Positions 32,919-40,399 of a stretch of 64,000 nt of DNA are shown piece after piece (position 1 is the first letter of the stretch; each line of letters starts with the position of its first letter). Position numbers and translations under genes: made by a program. The notes beneath the pieces are model-generated. The model was not told the DNA's origin, searched no databases, and saw nothing but the letters and a program-made list of their open reading frames with translations. Source of the stretch: Chloroflexota bacterium (GTDB lineage Bacteria; Chloroflexota; Anaerolineae; Anaerolineales; Villigracilaceae); contig JAEWVF010000065.1 in the NCBI GenBank assembly GCA_023459215.1, positions 1 through 64,000 on the forward strand, in the 5' to 3' direction.

Positions 32919-35183
32919 ATGGATGCCCGTATGCCCATAACCGAACCCGACCAAAGACTACTCGATGTCCTGGCCAGCCTGAACCAGATTGGCGAAGCCA
33001 TGAATCACATCGGCCAGGATGGCGCTGTCAGCGTTGAGACCGCCTTGCGGATGATTGTCGAGAGCGCCACCAGGGTGGTCCCTGGCGCTTCCGCCGTGAT
33101 TTACAGCTACGATGCCCAGGCCGGACAGTTCGATCCCGATTCGCGCGTTTCAGCGGGTGAATGGGACCAATCCGCCACCGGCGACCAGCCGCGCCCGGCG
33201 GGATTGGGGATGCGCGCCATCCAGCAGCGCCGCCGGGTTCTTTCGCAGGAAGATTTCGATGCGGAGATTCATCCGGTGCGCGCCCGCGCAGGCGCAAAGT
33301 CGATGTGTGTTTTTCCGTTGGTTGTCGCTGATGAACCGGTTGGCGTTTTATATGTTTATCTGCTTGAAGAGCGGCCGTTTAGTCAGTTGGAACTGTTGAT
33401 GCTCGATAATTTCGTCAACCTGGCGGCGATGGCGATCTATCATGCCCATCACCTGGCGCGGATGCAAAAGAACCTGACCCGCAAGGAAGATGAACTGACC
33501 CGCCTGCGTCGGGCTGGATTGTTGATTTCATCCCGTTTGCGGTTGGAAGATACTCTCAAAGCCATCCTGCAAATGGCGCTTGAAGTTACCGGCGCAGAAT
33601 ACGGCATTTTCCGCCTGCTTGACCCGACCGGGCAATTTTTGAACATGCGCGCCATCGCCGGGGAACATCTGAACCGGCCGCTGATTGAGGCCTTGCCGGT
33701 CAATGCCAATAGCGTTATGTCGTGGGTGGCACGCAATCGCCAGCCGATTTGCATTGCCGATTTGAGCGCTGAACCCTGGTCGCAGATTTATTATCCGCTG
33801 GACGCCGGCTTGCAGATGCGTTCCGAATTGGCCGTCCCGCTGATTGGGGCCAGCGGCAGGCTGGAGGGCGTCCTAAACCTTGAGAGTCCGCTCGTTGGCG
33901 GGTTTGGCGACGAGGATAGCCACCTGCTGCAAGCCCTCGCCACCCAGGCCGTGATCGCCATTCAGGAAGTGCGCCTGCTGGACGCTTTGCAGGAAGTGGC
34001 GCGCCTGTTGTTGAGCCAGCCTTACCAGAAGGTGCTCCAGCATCTCTCCAAACTTGCCTGTGACCTGCTGGACGCTTCCGCCAGTTCGATTTGGTCGCTG
34101 CGCGGAGAGGATTTACTGCTGGATGTCTCCTCCGGCGGCTACCAGCACGGCGAGCGGATTCCGCTCAACGGCAGTTTGACCGGCGAGGTGGTGCGCAGCG
34201 GCCAGCCGCTGGTCGCGCATGACCTGCGCCGCGATGCGCGTTTCCACCGCCCTGACCTGGCCCAATCCCAGAACTGGGATCGGGCCTTGATTGTGCCTCT
34301 CCTGCCGGGCGATGGCGGCCAACCCCTGGGCGCGTTCAGCGTTTACAGTTCCAGCGCGGCGACTGGCCACTTTGCCGAGTCGGAATGGGACAAGAAGGTG
34401 CTGGTCTGCCTGGCGGATTATGCTGTTTTGGCTTACCAGAATGCGGCCCGCCAGGAGGCCCTGCTGGCCGCCCAGGAACAGCGTTCGATTGCGGAAACAT
34501 TTGCCGCGGTCGGCGATATCACCTCGAACCTGCTCCATCACCTGAATAATAAAGTTGGCACTATTCCGGTGCGCATCCAGGGCATCGAAGACAAATGTGA
34601 AGATGTGCTGGCAGCCAATCCATACCTTTCCCACAACCTGGATGAAATCGAACGCTGCGCCACGGAAGCCATGCAAAGCGTGCGCGACAGCCTGCTGCAC
34701 CTACGCCCGATCCGCTTGGAGCCGGTGCTGGTTGCCCCGCGCATCCAGGATGCCATTCATGCCACCAAACTGCCGCCGGGAATTTATGTTCACCTCGAAA
34801 CATTGGACAGTTTGCCGATGGTCATGGCTGGCGGTAGCACCCTGACTTTGCTGTTTACCAATCTGCTCGAAAACGCCGCCGACGCGATGGACGGGCAGGG
34901 CAAAATTCAAATCAGCGGCCGCTCGGACGAGAAATGGGTCGAGATCAATGTCAGCGATAACGGCCCCGGTATCCCACCGCATTTACATGAGCATATTTTT
35001 GAATTGAATTTTTCGGGACGCGGCGCTTCGCGCCCTGGCAAACTGGGCTTTGGCTTGTGGTGGGTCAAAACCCTGATGACCCGCCTGGGCGGCTCGGTGG
35101 GTGTCGAAAGCGATGGTTTGCACGGAACCAACTTCCGCCTGCGCCTGCCGCGCGCCGAAGCCGATGAACGAGGCATGCCATGA
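32919..35183 (+). CDS. Cytoplasmic sensor histidine kinase with three GAF domains
   Basis: A 754-residue soluble kinase. Three GAF-like sensor domains lie at about residues 20-175, 200-350 and 360-510 (AVIYSYDAQAGQFDPDS; YGIFRLLDPTGQFLNMRA; ASSIWSLRGEDLLLDVSS). The phosphoacceptor region has SNLLHHLNNKVG near residue 540, and the ATPase part TLLFTNLLENAADAMDG, VSDNGPGIPPH and KLGFGLWWVKTLMTRLGG. The last glycine box reads GFGLWW rather than GLGL. There are no membrane segments, so it senses an internal signal. It overlaps the double-receiver regulator gene by four bases and the two surely form one system. The ATG at 32919 is chosen because of the -10 box before it. Confidence 0.9.
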   Translation: MDARMPITEPDQRLLDVLASLNQIGEAMNHIGQDGAVSVETALRMIVESATRVVPGASAVIYSYDAQAGQFDPDSRVSAGEWDQSATGDQPRPAGLGMRAIQQRRRVLSQEDFDAEIHPVRARAGAKSMCVFPLVVADEPVGVLYVYLLEERPFSQLELLMLDNFVNLAAMAIYHAHHLARMQKNLTRKEDELTRLRRAGLLISSRLRLEDTLKAILQMALEVTGAEYGIFRLLDPTGQFLNMRAIAGEHLNRPLIEALPVNANSVMSWVARNRQPICIADLSAEPWSQIYYPLDAGLQMRSELAVPLIGASGRLEGVLNLESPLVGGFGDEDSHLLQALATQAVIAIQEVRLLDALQEVARLLLSQPYQKVLQHLSKLACDLLDASASSIWSLRGEDLLLDVSSGGYQHGERIPLNGSLTGEVVRSGQPLVAHDLRRDARFHRPDLAQSQNWDRALIVPLLPGDGGQPLGAFSVYSSSAATGHFAESEWDKKVLVCLADYAVLAYQNAARQEALLAAQEQRSIAETFAAVGDITSNLLHHLNNKVGTIPVRIQGIEDKCEDVLAANPYLSHNLDEIERCATEAMQSVRDSLLHLRPIRLEPVLVAPRIQDAIHATKLPPGIYVHLETLDSLPMVMAGGSTLTLLFTNLLENAADAMDGQGKIQISGRSDEKWVEINVSDNGPGIPPHLHEHIFELNFSGRGASRPGKLGFGLWWVKTLMTRLGGSVGVESDGLHGTNFRLRLPRAEADERGMP

Positions 35184-36301
35184 ATCCATCCAGCCTGCGC
35201 GCCCTGATTGTCGAAGATGACCGCTCCTGGCAGTCGATATTGACCGAACTTTTAACCGACGCCGGCCTGGTGGTGGATTTGGCCGGTAATCTGGACGAGG
35301 CTGGCCGCCTGCTGCGTGAAAATTCGCATCGTTTGGCGGTCATCGACCTGTCGCTGGCAGGCAGCGACCATCGCAATAACGATGGCCTGCGCGTACTCGA
35401 GTCGATCCGCCGCCACGACCCGGCCTGCCGCACCATTTTGCTGACCGGTTATGCCACTGTCGAGTTGGCGGTCAGCGTATTGACTGAATATGGCGCCTAT
35501 AACTTCATGCGCAAGGAAAACTTCCATCGCGCCCAGTTCCGCGAGATGATCCAGCGCATCCTGGCCAGCGCGCCGCTGCCCATTGCCTCCGCTGAGAAAC
35601 CGGTCCTTGTCCCGGCGGCCCGCCGAGGGGAGTCTGCCAGCGCATCCACCGCCAGCGCGCTGCGCGCCCTGCTCGTCGAGGACGATGCCGGTTGGCGCAG
35701 CATCCTGTCTGAAATCCTGGGAGATATGGACTACCAGGTGCGGCCCTGCAACAGCTTCGGCGAGGCGACCGGCTGCCTGCGGCGCGAGAAATATCACCTG
35801 GCGGTGGTCGATTTGTCGTTGACAGGCGCAAACTCGCGTGATGTCTTCCGCGCCGAGGAGTCGCTGGAAGGGTTCCAGTTGCTATCCAGCACCAAGACCG
35901 CCAATATTCCAACCATTGTGGTCAGCGGCGTGGCCTCGGTCGATGAAATCCAGCGCGCTTACGACCAGCAGGCGATTGTGGCCTATCTCGAAAAGCAGAC
36001 CTTTGACCGGGCGGCTTTCCGGCGGGCAGTCGATGAAGCGCGCCGCACCCGTGGCGTTTCGAGTGAATTGGATGTCCTGACTGATCGTGAGCGTGAAGCG
36101 CTGGTTTTGCTGGCCCAGGGCATGACCAACAAGGAAATTGCCGAAAGCCTGGTGATTACCACCAACACCGTCAAACGCCACCTGAAGGCTATTTTTGAAA
36201 AGCTCGATGTGCATACCCGTTCTGCCGCTGCCGCCAAGGCGATTGGGGCCGGGGTGGTGGTGGGTCGCCCCTTGCGCGAAGTGGCGGATGAAGATGGATA
36301 A
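35180..36301 (+). CDS. Response regulator with two receiver domains and LuxR-type HTH
   Basis: A 373-residue regulator. Receiver 1 (about residues 7-125) has LIVEDD, the phosphoacceptor Asp in AVIDLSLAG, TILLTGYAT and the Lys in MRKENF. Receiver 2 (about 165-290) has LLVEDD, AVVDLSLTG, TIVVSGVAS and YLEKQTF. Both are complete at the key residues. The C-terminal 70 residues are a LuxR/NarL helix-turn-helix (LTDREREALVLLAQGMTNKE followed by TVKRHLKAIFEKL). The gene starts inside the stop codon of the kinase gene. The two receivers read alike and probably arose by duplication, which could allow two inputs or a phosphate sink. Confidence 0.9.
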   Translation: MNPSSLRALIVEDDRSWQSILTELLTDAGLVVDLAGNLDEAGRLLRENSHRLAVIDLSLAGSDHRNNDGLRVLESIRRHDPACRTILLTGYATVELAVSVLTEYGAYNFMRKENFHRAQFREMIQRILASAPLPIASAEKPVLVPAARRGESASASTASALRALLVEDDAGWRSILSEILGDMDYQVRPCNSFGEATGCLRREKYHLAVVDLSLTGANSRDVFRAEESLEGFQLLSSTKTANIPTIVVSGVASVDEIQRAYDQQAIVAYLEKQTFDRAAFRRAVDEARRTRGVSSELDVLTDREREALVLLAQGMTNKEIAESLVITTNTVKRHLKAIFEKLDVHTRSAAAAKAIGAGVVVGRPLREVADEDG

Positions 36302-36378
36302 TCCCGTTTGAATTTGGGGGCGATTTGTATAGATAAGTTTGGTATCATAGGGACGAAATTTACCCAAGGATGCCTGTA

Positions 36379-37563
36379 ATGCAAACAATTGGTATTTTAG
36401 GAGCTGGACAACTGGGACGGATGCTGGCCCTGGCGGGATACCCGCTGGGGCTGCGCTTCCGTTTTTTTGATCCTGCGTCCGATTCACCCGCCAACCTGCT
36501 CGCTGACCATCTGACCGCCGATTACACTGACGAGGCGGCCCTGCGCCGGTTCGTGGACGGTCTCGATATCGTCACCTACGAATTTGAGAATGTCCCGGTG
36601 GCGACAACGCGCTTCCTCGAACAGTTTGTCCCCGTTTATCCGCCGCCGTTGGCGCTCGAAAAGGCTCAGGACCGATTGGTGGAGAAGAATTTTTTCCGCG
36701 AGTTGGGCGTCCCGACCCCGGCGTTTGGCGGATTGTCTGACAGCGGACTCTTTCACGGACTCACGGATGGAAACGGAACTGACAGCGGACTCCCTCACGG
36801 ACTCGCGGACGGAAGCGGACTTGACAGCGGACTCTTTCACGGACTCACGGATGGAAACGGACTTGGCTTCCCGGCGGTGCTGAAAACGCGTCGGATGGGC
36901 TATGACGGTAAAGGCCAGTTTGTGGTGCGCAACAAAGCCGAACTGGCTGCGGCCCAAGAAAAGCTGGCCGGGCAGGAGTTGATTCTGGAGCAGTTCATCC
37001 CCTTTGAGCGTGAGTGTTCGCTTATTTGTGCGCGCGGCGTGGATGGGCAGGTTATCTTTTACCCGCTCAGCGAGAACACCCATCGTGAAGGAATTTTGCG
37101 CTTATCGGTTGTCGAGTCTTCCAGGTTCGGCAACCGATTGCAATCCCAGGCCGAATCTTATGCGCGGGCCGTGCTGGACGCGCTGGGATATGTCGGGGTG
37201 CTGGCGATTGAGTTTTTCGAGAAGGATGGCCAACTGCTGGCCAATGAAATGGCGCCGCGCGTTCATAATAGCGGTCATTGGAGCATCGACGGGGCGGTAA
37301 CGTCCCAGTTTGAGAACCACATCCGGGCGGTGTGTGGCCTGCCGCTTGGGAGCACGAATCCGCTGGGGGCCTGTGCGATGGTCAATTTAATCGGCGAAAT
37401 CCCGGCGGCGTCAGACATCCTGAAGATAGATGGCGCGCACTTGCACCTGTACGATAAATCCCCGCGACCGGGGCGCAAAGTGGGCCACATTAATCTGGTT
37501 GCGGATAGTCAATCCATTCTCGCTGAAAAGATTGGAGAAGTGCAAAAATATGTCCTGGGATGA
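36379..37563 (+). CDS. purK: 5-(carboxyamino)imidazole ribonucleotide synthase with in-frame repeat insert
   Basis: A 394-residue ATP-grasp enzyme that carboxylates AIR with bicarbonate and ATP in purine synthesis. TIGILGAGQLGRMLALAGYP at the start, YEFENVP, FPAVLKTRRMGYDGKGQF, EMAPRVHNSGHWSIDGA and VNLIGEIP are PurK signatures. Residues 121-162 are three exact tandem 14-residue units (DSGLFHGLTDGNGT, DSGLPHGLADGSGL, DSGLFHGLTDGNGL) in the loop before the ATP-binding strands, where other PurK proteins have a short ordinary helix. The units come from the repeat described for this operon. The ATG at 36379 is preferred (AAGGA eight bases upstream). It overlaps purF by 14 bases. No purE is seen in the window. 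Confidence 0.93.
   Translation: MQTIGILGAGQLGRMLALAGYPLGLRFRFFDPASDSPANLLADHLTADYTDEAALRRFVDGLDIVTYEFENVPVATTRFLEQFVPVYPPPLALEKAQDRLVEKNFFRELGVPTPAFGGLSDSGLFHGLTDGNGTDSGLPHGLADGSGLDSGLFHGLTDGNGLGFPAVLKTRRMGYDGKGQFVVRNKAELAAAQEKLAGQELILEQFIPFERECSLICARGVDGQVIFYPLSENTHREGILRLSVVESSRFGNRLQSQAESYARAVLDALGYVGVLAIEFFEKDGQLLANEMAPRVHNSGHWSIDGAVTSQFENHIRAVCGLPLGSTNPLGACAMVNLIGEIPAASDILKIDGAHLHLYDKSPRPGRKVGHINLVADSQSILAEKIGEVQKYVLG
36739..36864 (+). repeat. Three tandem 42-bp repeats inside purK
   Basis: Units at 36739-36780, 36781-36822 and 36823-36864 are each exactly 42 bases and differ at only a few positions. Each begins GACAGCGGACTC and contains CACGGACTC followed by GGACGG or GGATGG. They keep the purK frame. 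The reverse complement of the same unit occurs at 40937-41026 and 42041-42205. Confidence 0.95.
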
Positions 37564-38998
37564 ATCCCCAAAGGAAGAATGCGGCATTATCGGCGTGTTT
37601 GCGCCCAATGAAGATGTGGCGCGCATGACCTTTTTTGGCCTGTTCGCGCTCCAGCATCGCGGCCAGGAGGCGGCCGGCATGGCGGTCGCCGATGGTCAGG
37701 TGATTTCGATGTATAAAAACGTCGGCCTGGTGGCACAGGTTTTTCGCCCTGGCGCGCTGGATGAGTTGAAAGGACATTACGCGATTGGTCATACCCGCTA
37801 CTCGACGACCGGCTCGTCGCTGATTCGCAATGCCCAGCCGTTCATGATCGAAACCATGAACGGACCGCTGGCGCTGGCGCATAATGGCAATTTGGTCAAC
37901 TCGGCGGAATTGCGCGATGAAATGCTGCGGCAGGGGGTCGGGTTTTCCTCATCATCCGATAGCGAGGTGATGACGATGATGCTGGCCCGCGATTCGGGCA
38001 CAACCTGGGAAGCGCGTATCAAAGAGGCGATGAAAAAGTGGGTTGGGGCTTATTCGCTGGTACTCCTGACCCGCGACTGCGTGTATGCCGTGCGCGACCC
38101 ATGGGGGTTCCGTCCCTTGAGTGTGGGGATGCTGCCGGGGGGCGGCTATGCGGCGGCGTCTGAAACGGGAGCGTTGCGCACTCTGGGTTGTGAGGCCATC
38201 CGCGATGTGAAACCGGGCGAAATCGTCGCCCTGTCTGCGAATGCCTTGACCGTGACCCAGGCGCTTTCCCCAGTGAAGCCTTCAGCAAAATGCGTTTTTG
38301 AGTTCATCTACTTCGCCCGTCCCGACCAGACCTGGGAAGGGGTTAATGTCCATGCAGTCCGTCAACGCCTGGGCGAGGAATTGGCCCGCGAGTTTGGCCT
38401 GCGTCTCGAAACGGAAAATCGTATTCGTGAGGAAGGCATCGCCGATGTGGTTATCCCGGTGCCCGATTCTTCCACCCCGGCGGCCATCGGTTTTGCCAGG
38501 ATCAGCGGTATCCCGTTTAATGATGGTTTTATCAAGAATCGCTACGTTGGGCGGACGTTTATCGAGCCGACCGATTCCTTGCGCAAGCGCGGCGTGGGGA
38601 TGAAGTTCAACGTGATTAACGAAAATGTGCTTGGCAAGCGGGTGGTGGTGATTGACGATAGCATTGTACGTGGCAATACCACCGGGCCGCTGATCAAGTT
38701 ACTTCGCCAGGCTGGAGCGAAAGAAGTTCACATGTGCATCACCTGTCCGCCAATCACCCATCCGTGTTTTATGGGCGTTGATATGGGCCGCTTTGAAGAC
38801 CTGATTGCCCACAAGCGCAGCGTGGATGAGATTTGCGAAAAAGTTGGCGCGGATTCGCTGACCTATTTGTCCATCGACGGCATGATGCGCGCTGTCGGAC
38901 GACCGGATGGCTATTGCCAGGCCTGTTTTACCGGGAAATACCCGGTTCCGGTCGATTTGATGAGCGCCAAGACCGGGTTTGAACGCGGAACGAAGTAG
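37550..38998 (+). CDS. purF: Amidophosphoribosyltransferase
   Basis: A 482-residue enzyme for the first committed step: PRPP and glutamine give phosphoribosylamine. MSWDESPKEE is a 10-residue propeptide, after which CGIIGVF starts the class II glutaminase domain with its N-terminal Cys. HRGQEAAG, GHTRYSTTG and LAHNGNL follow. The phosphoribosyltransferase part has VVVIDDSIVRGNTTG and PVPDSSTPAA. Cys in AKCVFEFIYF, CITCPPITHPCF and YCQACF match the ligands of the Fe-S cluster of the Bacillus-type enzyme. The start at 37550 is inside purK, with GGAG upstream; the open frame further upstream is not conserved. Confidence 0.97.
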   Translation: MSWDESPKEECGIIGVFAPNEDVARMTFFGLFALQHRGQEAAGMAVADGQVISMYKNVGLVAQVFRPGALDELKGHYAIGHTRYSTTGSSLIRNAQPFMIETMNGPLALAHNGNLVNSAELRDEMLRQGVGFSSSSDSEVMTMMLARDSGTTWEARIKEAMKKWVGAYSLVLLTRDCVYAVRDPWGFRPLSVGMLPGGGYAAASETGALRTLGCEAIRDVKPGEIVALSANALTVTQALSPVKPSAKCVFEFIYFARPDQTWEGVNVHAVRQRLGEELAREFGLRLETENRIREEGIADVVIPVPDSSTPAAIGFARISGIPFNDGFIKNRYVGRTFIEPTDSLRKRGVGMKFNVINENVLGKRVVVIDDSIVRGNTTGPLIKLLRQAGAKEVHMCITCPPITHPCFMGVDMGRFEDLIAHKRSVDEICEKVGADSLTYLSIDGMMRAVGRPDGYCQACFTGKYPVPVDLMSAKTGFERGTK

Positions 38999-39024
38999 TT
39001 GCGATGCAGAAGGATGAATGCAGA

Positions 39025-40314
39025 ATGAATATTTTACTGATTGGCTCCGGTGGGCGCGAACATGCCCTGGCCTGGAAACTGGCGCAGTCGCCGAAATTGA
39101 AAAAACTCTATATCGCGCCGGGCAATCCGGGCACGGCAGACTTTGGCGAAAATGTTCCACTGGATGTGAATGACCATGCAGCGGTCATCCATTTTTGCCG
39201 CGAAAACCAAATTTCCCTGGTGGTGGTTGGCCCGGAAGCGCCGCTGGCGGATGGCATTTCCGATGCATTATCTGCGGCTGGCCTGCGCTGTTTTGGCCCC
39301 AGCCGGGCGGCAGCGCAGATCGAAGCATCCAAGGCCTTTGCCAAGGATTTCATGGCCCGGCAGGGCATCCCCACGGCGCGTTATGCCACCCTTGAGCGCC
39401 TGCCCGATGCGCTGGCTTATCTGCAATCGCTCGAGTATCCGGTTGTGATCAAGGCTTCCGGCCTGGCGGCAGGCAAAGGGGTAATCCTGCCGGAAACGCT
39501 GGACGAAGCAAAATCCGTTTTGCGGGAAATCCTCGAGGGCGGTGTTTTTGGTGCGGCTGGGGCGCAAGTGGTTATTGAAGAACGCATGAGCGGCCCGGAA
39601 GTCTCGCTGATGGCGTTTACGGACGGTAAAACGGTTGTCCCAATGCTGGTGGCGCAGGATCACAAGCGGATTTTTGACGGCGACCAGGGCCCCAATACCG
39701 GCGGAATGGGCGCTTACGCTCCCGCCCCGATCTTTACTCCCGATTTGCTGGCTGAGGCCATCGAGAAGATTCTCAAACCCGCAATTTCCGGCCTGTGCTC
39801 GGAAGGGACTCCGTTTGTGGGCATCCTCTACGCCGGACTGATGCTCACCCCGGACGGAATCCGTGTGGTTGAGTTCAACTGTCGCTTTGGCGATCCTGAA
39901 ACGCAGGTTATCCTGCCGCTGCTGGAAACCGATTTGGTTGAAATTGCCGAAGCTTGCGTGGATGGCAAACTCTCAGAAACAGAAATCCGCTGGCGGAGCG
40001 AATCCGCTGTCTGTGTGGTGCTGGCAGCGAAAGGTTATCCAGGCAAAGTGGAGAGCGGCCAGTTGGCGGACATCGGCCAGCTTCCCGAAAATGCCATCTG
40101 TTTCCATGCCGGGACGAAGGTCAATGCCGATGGTCAGTTAACCGCCTCCGGTGGGCGTGTGTTCGGCGTCACCGCCTGGGCGCCGGATTTGGCTTCAGCG
40201 GTCAAATCCGCCTATGATGCGGTGGATGAAATCCATTTCGATGGGGTTCAATACCGGACAGATATAGCTAAAAACGGACTCGTCACGGACTCACGGATGG
40301 AAACGGACGCCTAA
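39025..40314 (+). CDS. purD: Phosphoribosylamine-glycine ligase with repeat-derived tail
   Basis: A 429-residue ATP-grasp enzyme joining phosphoribosylamine and glycine. ILLIGSGGREHALAWKLAQS starts the protein; VVGPEAPLADGI, FGPSRAAAQIEASKAFAKDF, PVVIKASGLAAGKGVILP, DHKRIFDGDQGPNTGGMGAYAPAP (start DHKRIFDGDQ), VVEFNCRFGDPETQ and GYPGKVESG complete the pattern. The normal end (VQYRTDIA) is extended by about 13 residues, NGLVTDSRMETDA, read from the operon repeat in a frame different from purK. The start at 39025 fits AAGGA upstream and the usual MxxLLIGSGGREH. It begins 26 bases after purF. Confidence 0.95.
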   Translation: MNILLIGSGGREHALAWKLAQSPKLKKLYIAPGNPGTADFGENVPLDVNDHAAVIHFCRENQISLVVVGPEAPLADGISDALSAAGLRCFGPSRAAAQIEASKAFAKDFMARQGIPTARYATLERLPDALAYLQSLEYPVVIKASGLAAGKGVILPETLDEAKSVLREILEGGVFGAAGAQVVIEERMSGPEVSLMAFTDGKTVVPMLVAQDHKRIFDGDQGPNTGGMGAYAPAPIFTPDLLAEAIEKILKPAISGLCSEGTPFVGILYAGLMLTPDGIRVVEFNCRFGDPETQVILPLLETDLVEIAEACVDGKLSETEIRWRSESAVCVVLAAKGYPGKVESGQLADIGQLPENAICFHAGTKVNADGQLTASGGRVFGVTAWAPDLASAVKSAYDAVDEIHFDGVQYRTDIAKNGLVTDSRMETDA

Positions 40315-40373
40315 AAACGGACTCTTTCACGGAATCACGGATGGAAACGGACTACTGCAAGCGGACTTTTCAC
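40270..40373 (+). repeat. Repeat units between purD and the purM fusion gene
   Basis: One unit begins at about 40272 (AACGGACTC, CACGGACTCACGGATGG, AAACGGAC) and covers the 3' end of purD. A second begins at about 40313 (AAACGGACTCTTTCACGG, ATCACGGATGGAAACGG). A partial third, GCGGACTTTTCAC, ends at 40373. Orientation is the same as in purK. Confidence 0.9.
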
Positions 40374-40399
40374 AAATGTGCAGCGGAGAGGAAGATACT

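Noticed and set aside
37430..37549. N-terminal extension of PurF
   Set aside because: It would overlap purK by 134 bases in another frame and has no likeness to PurF; the short propeptide before Cys fits the start at 37550.
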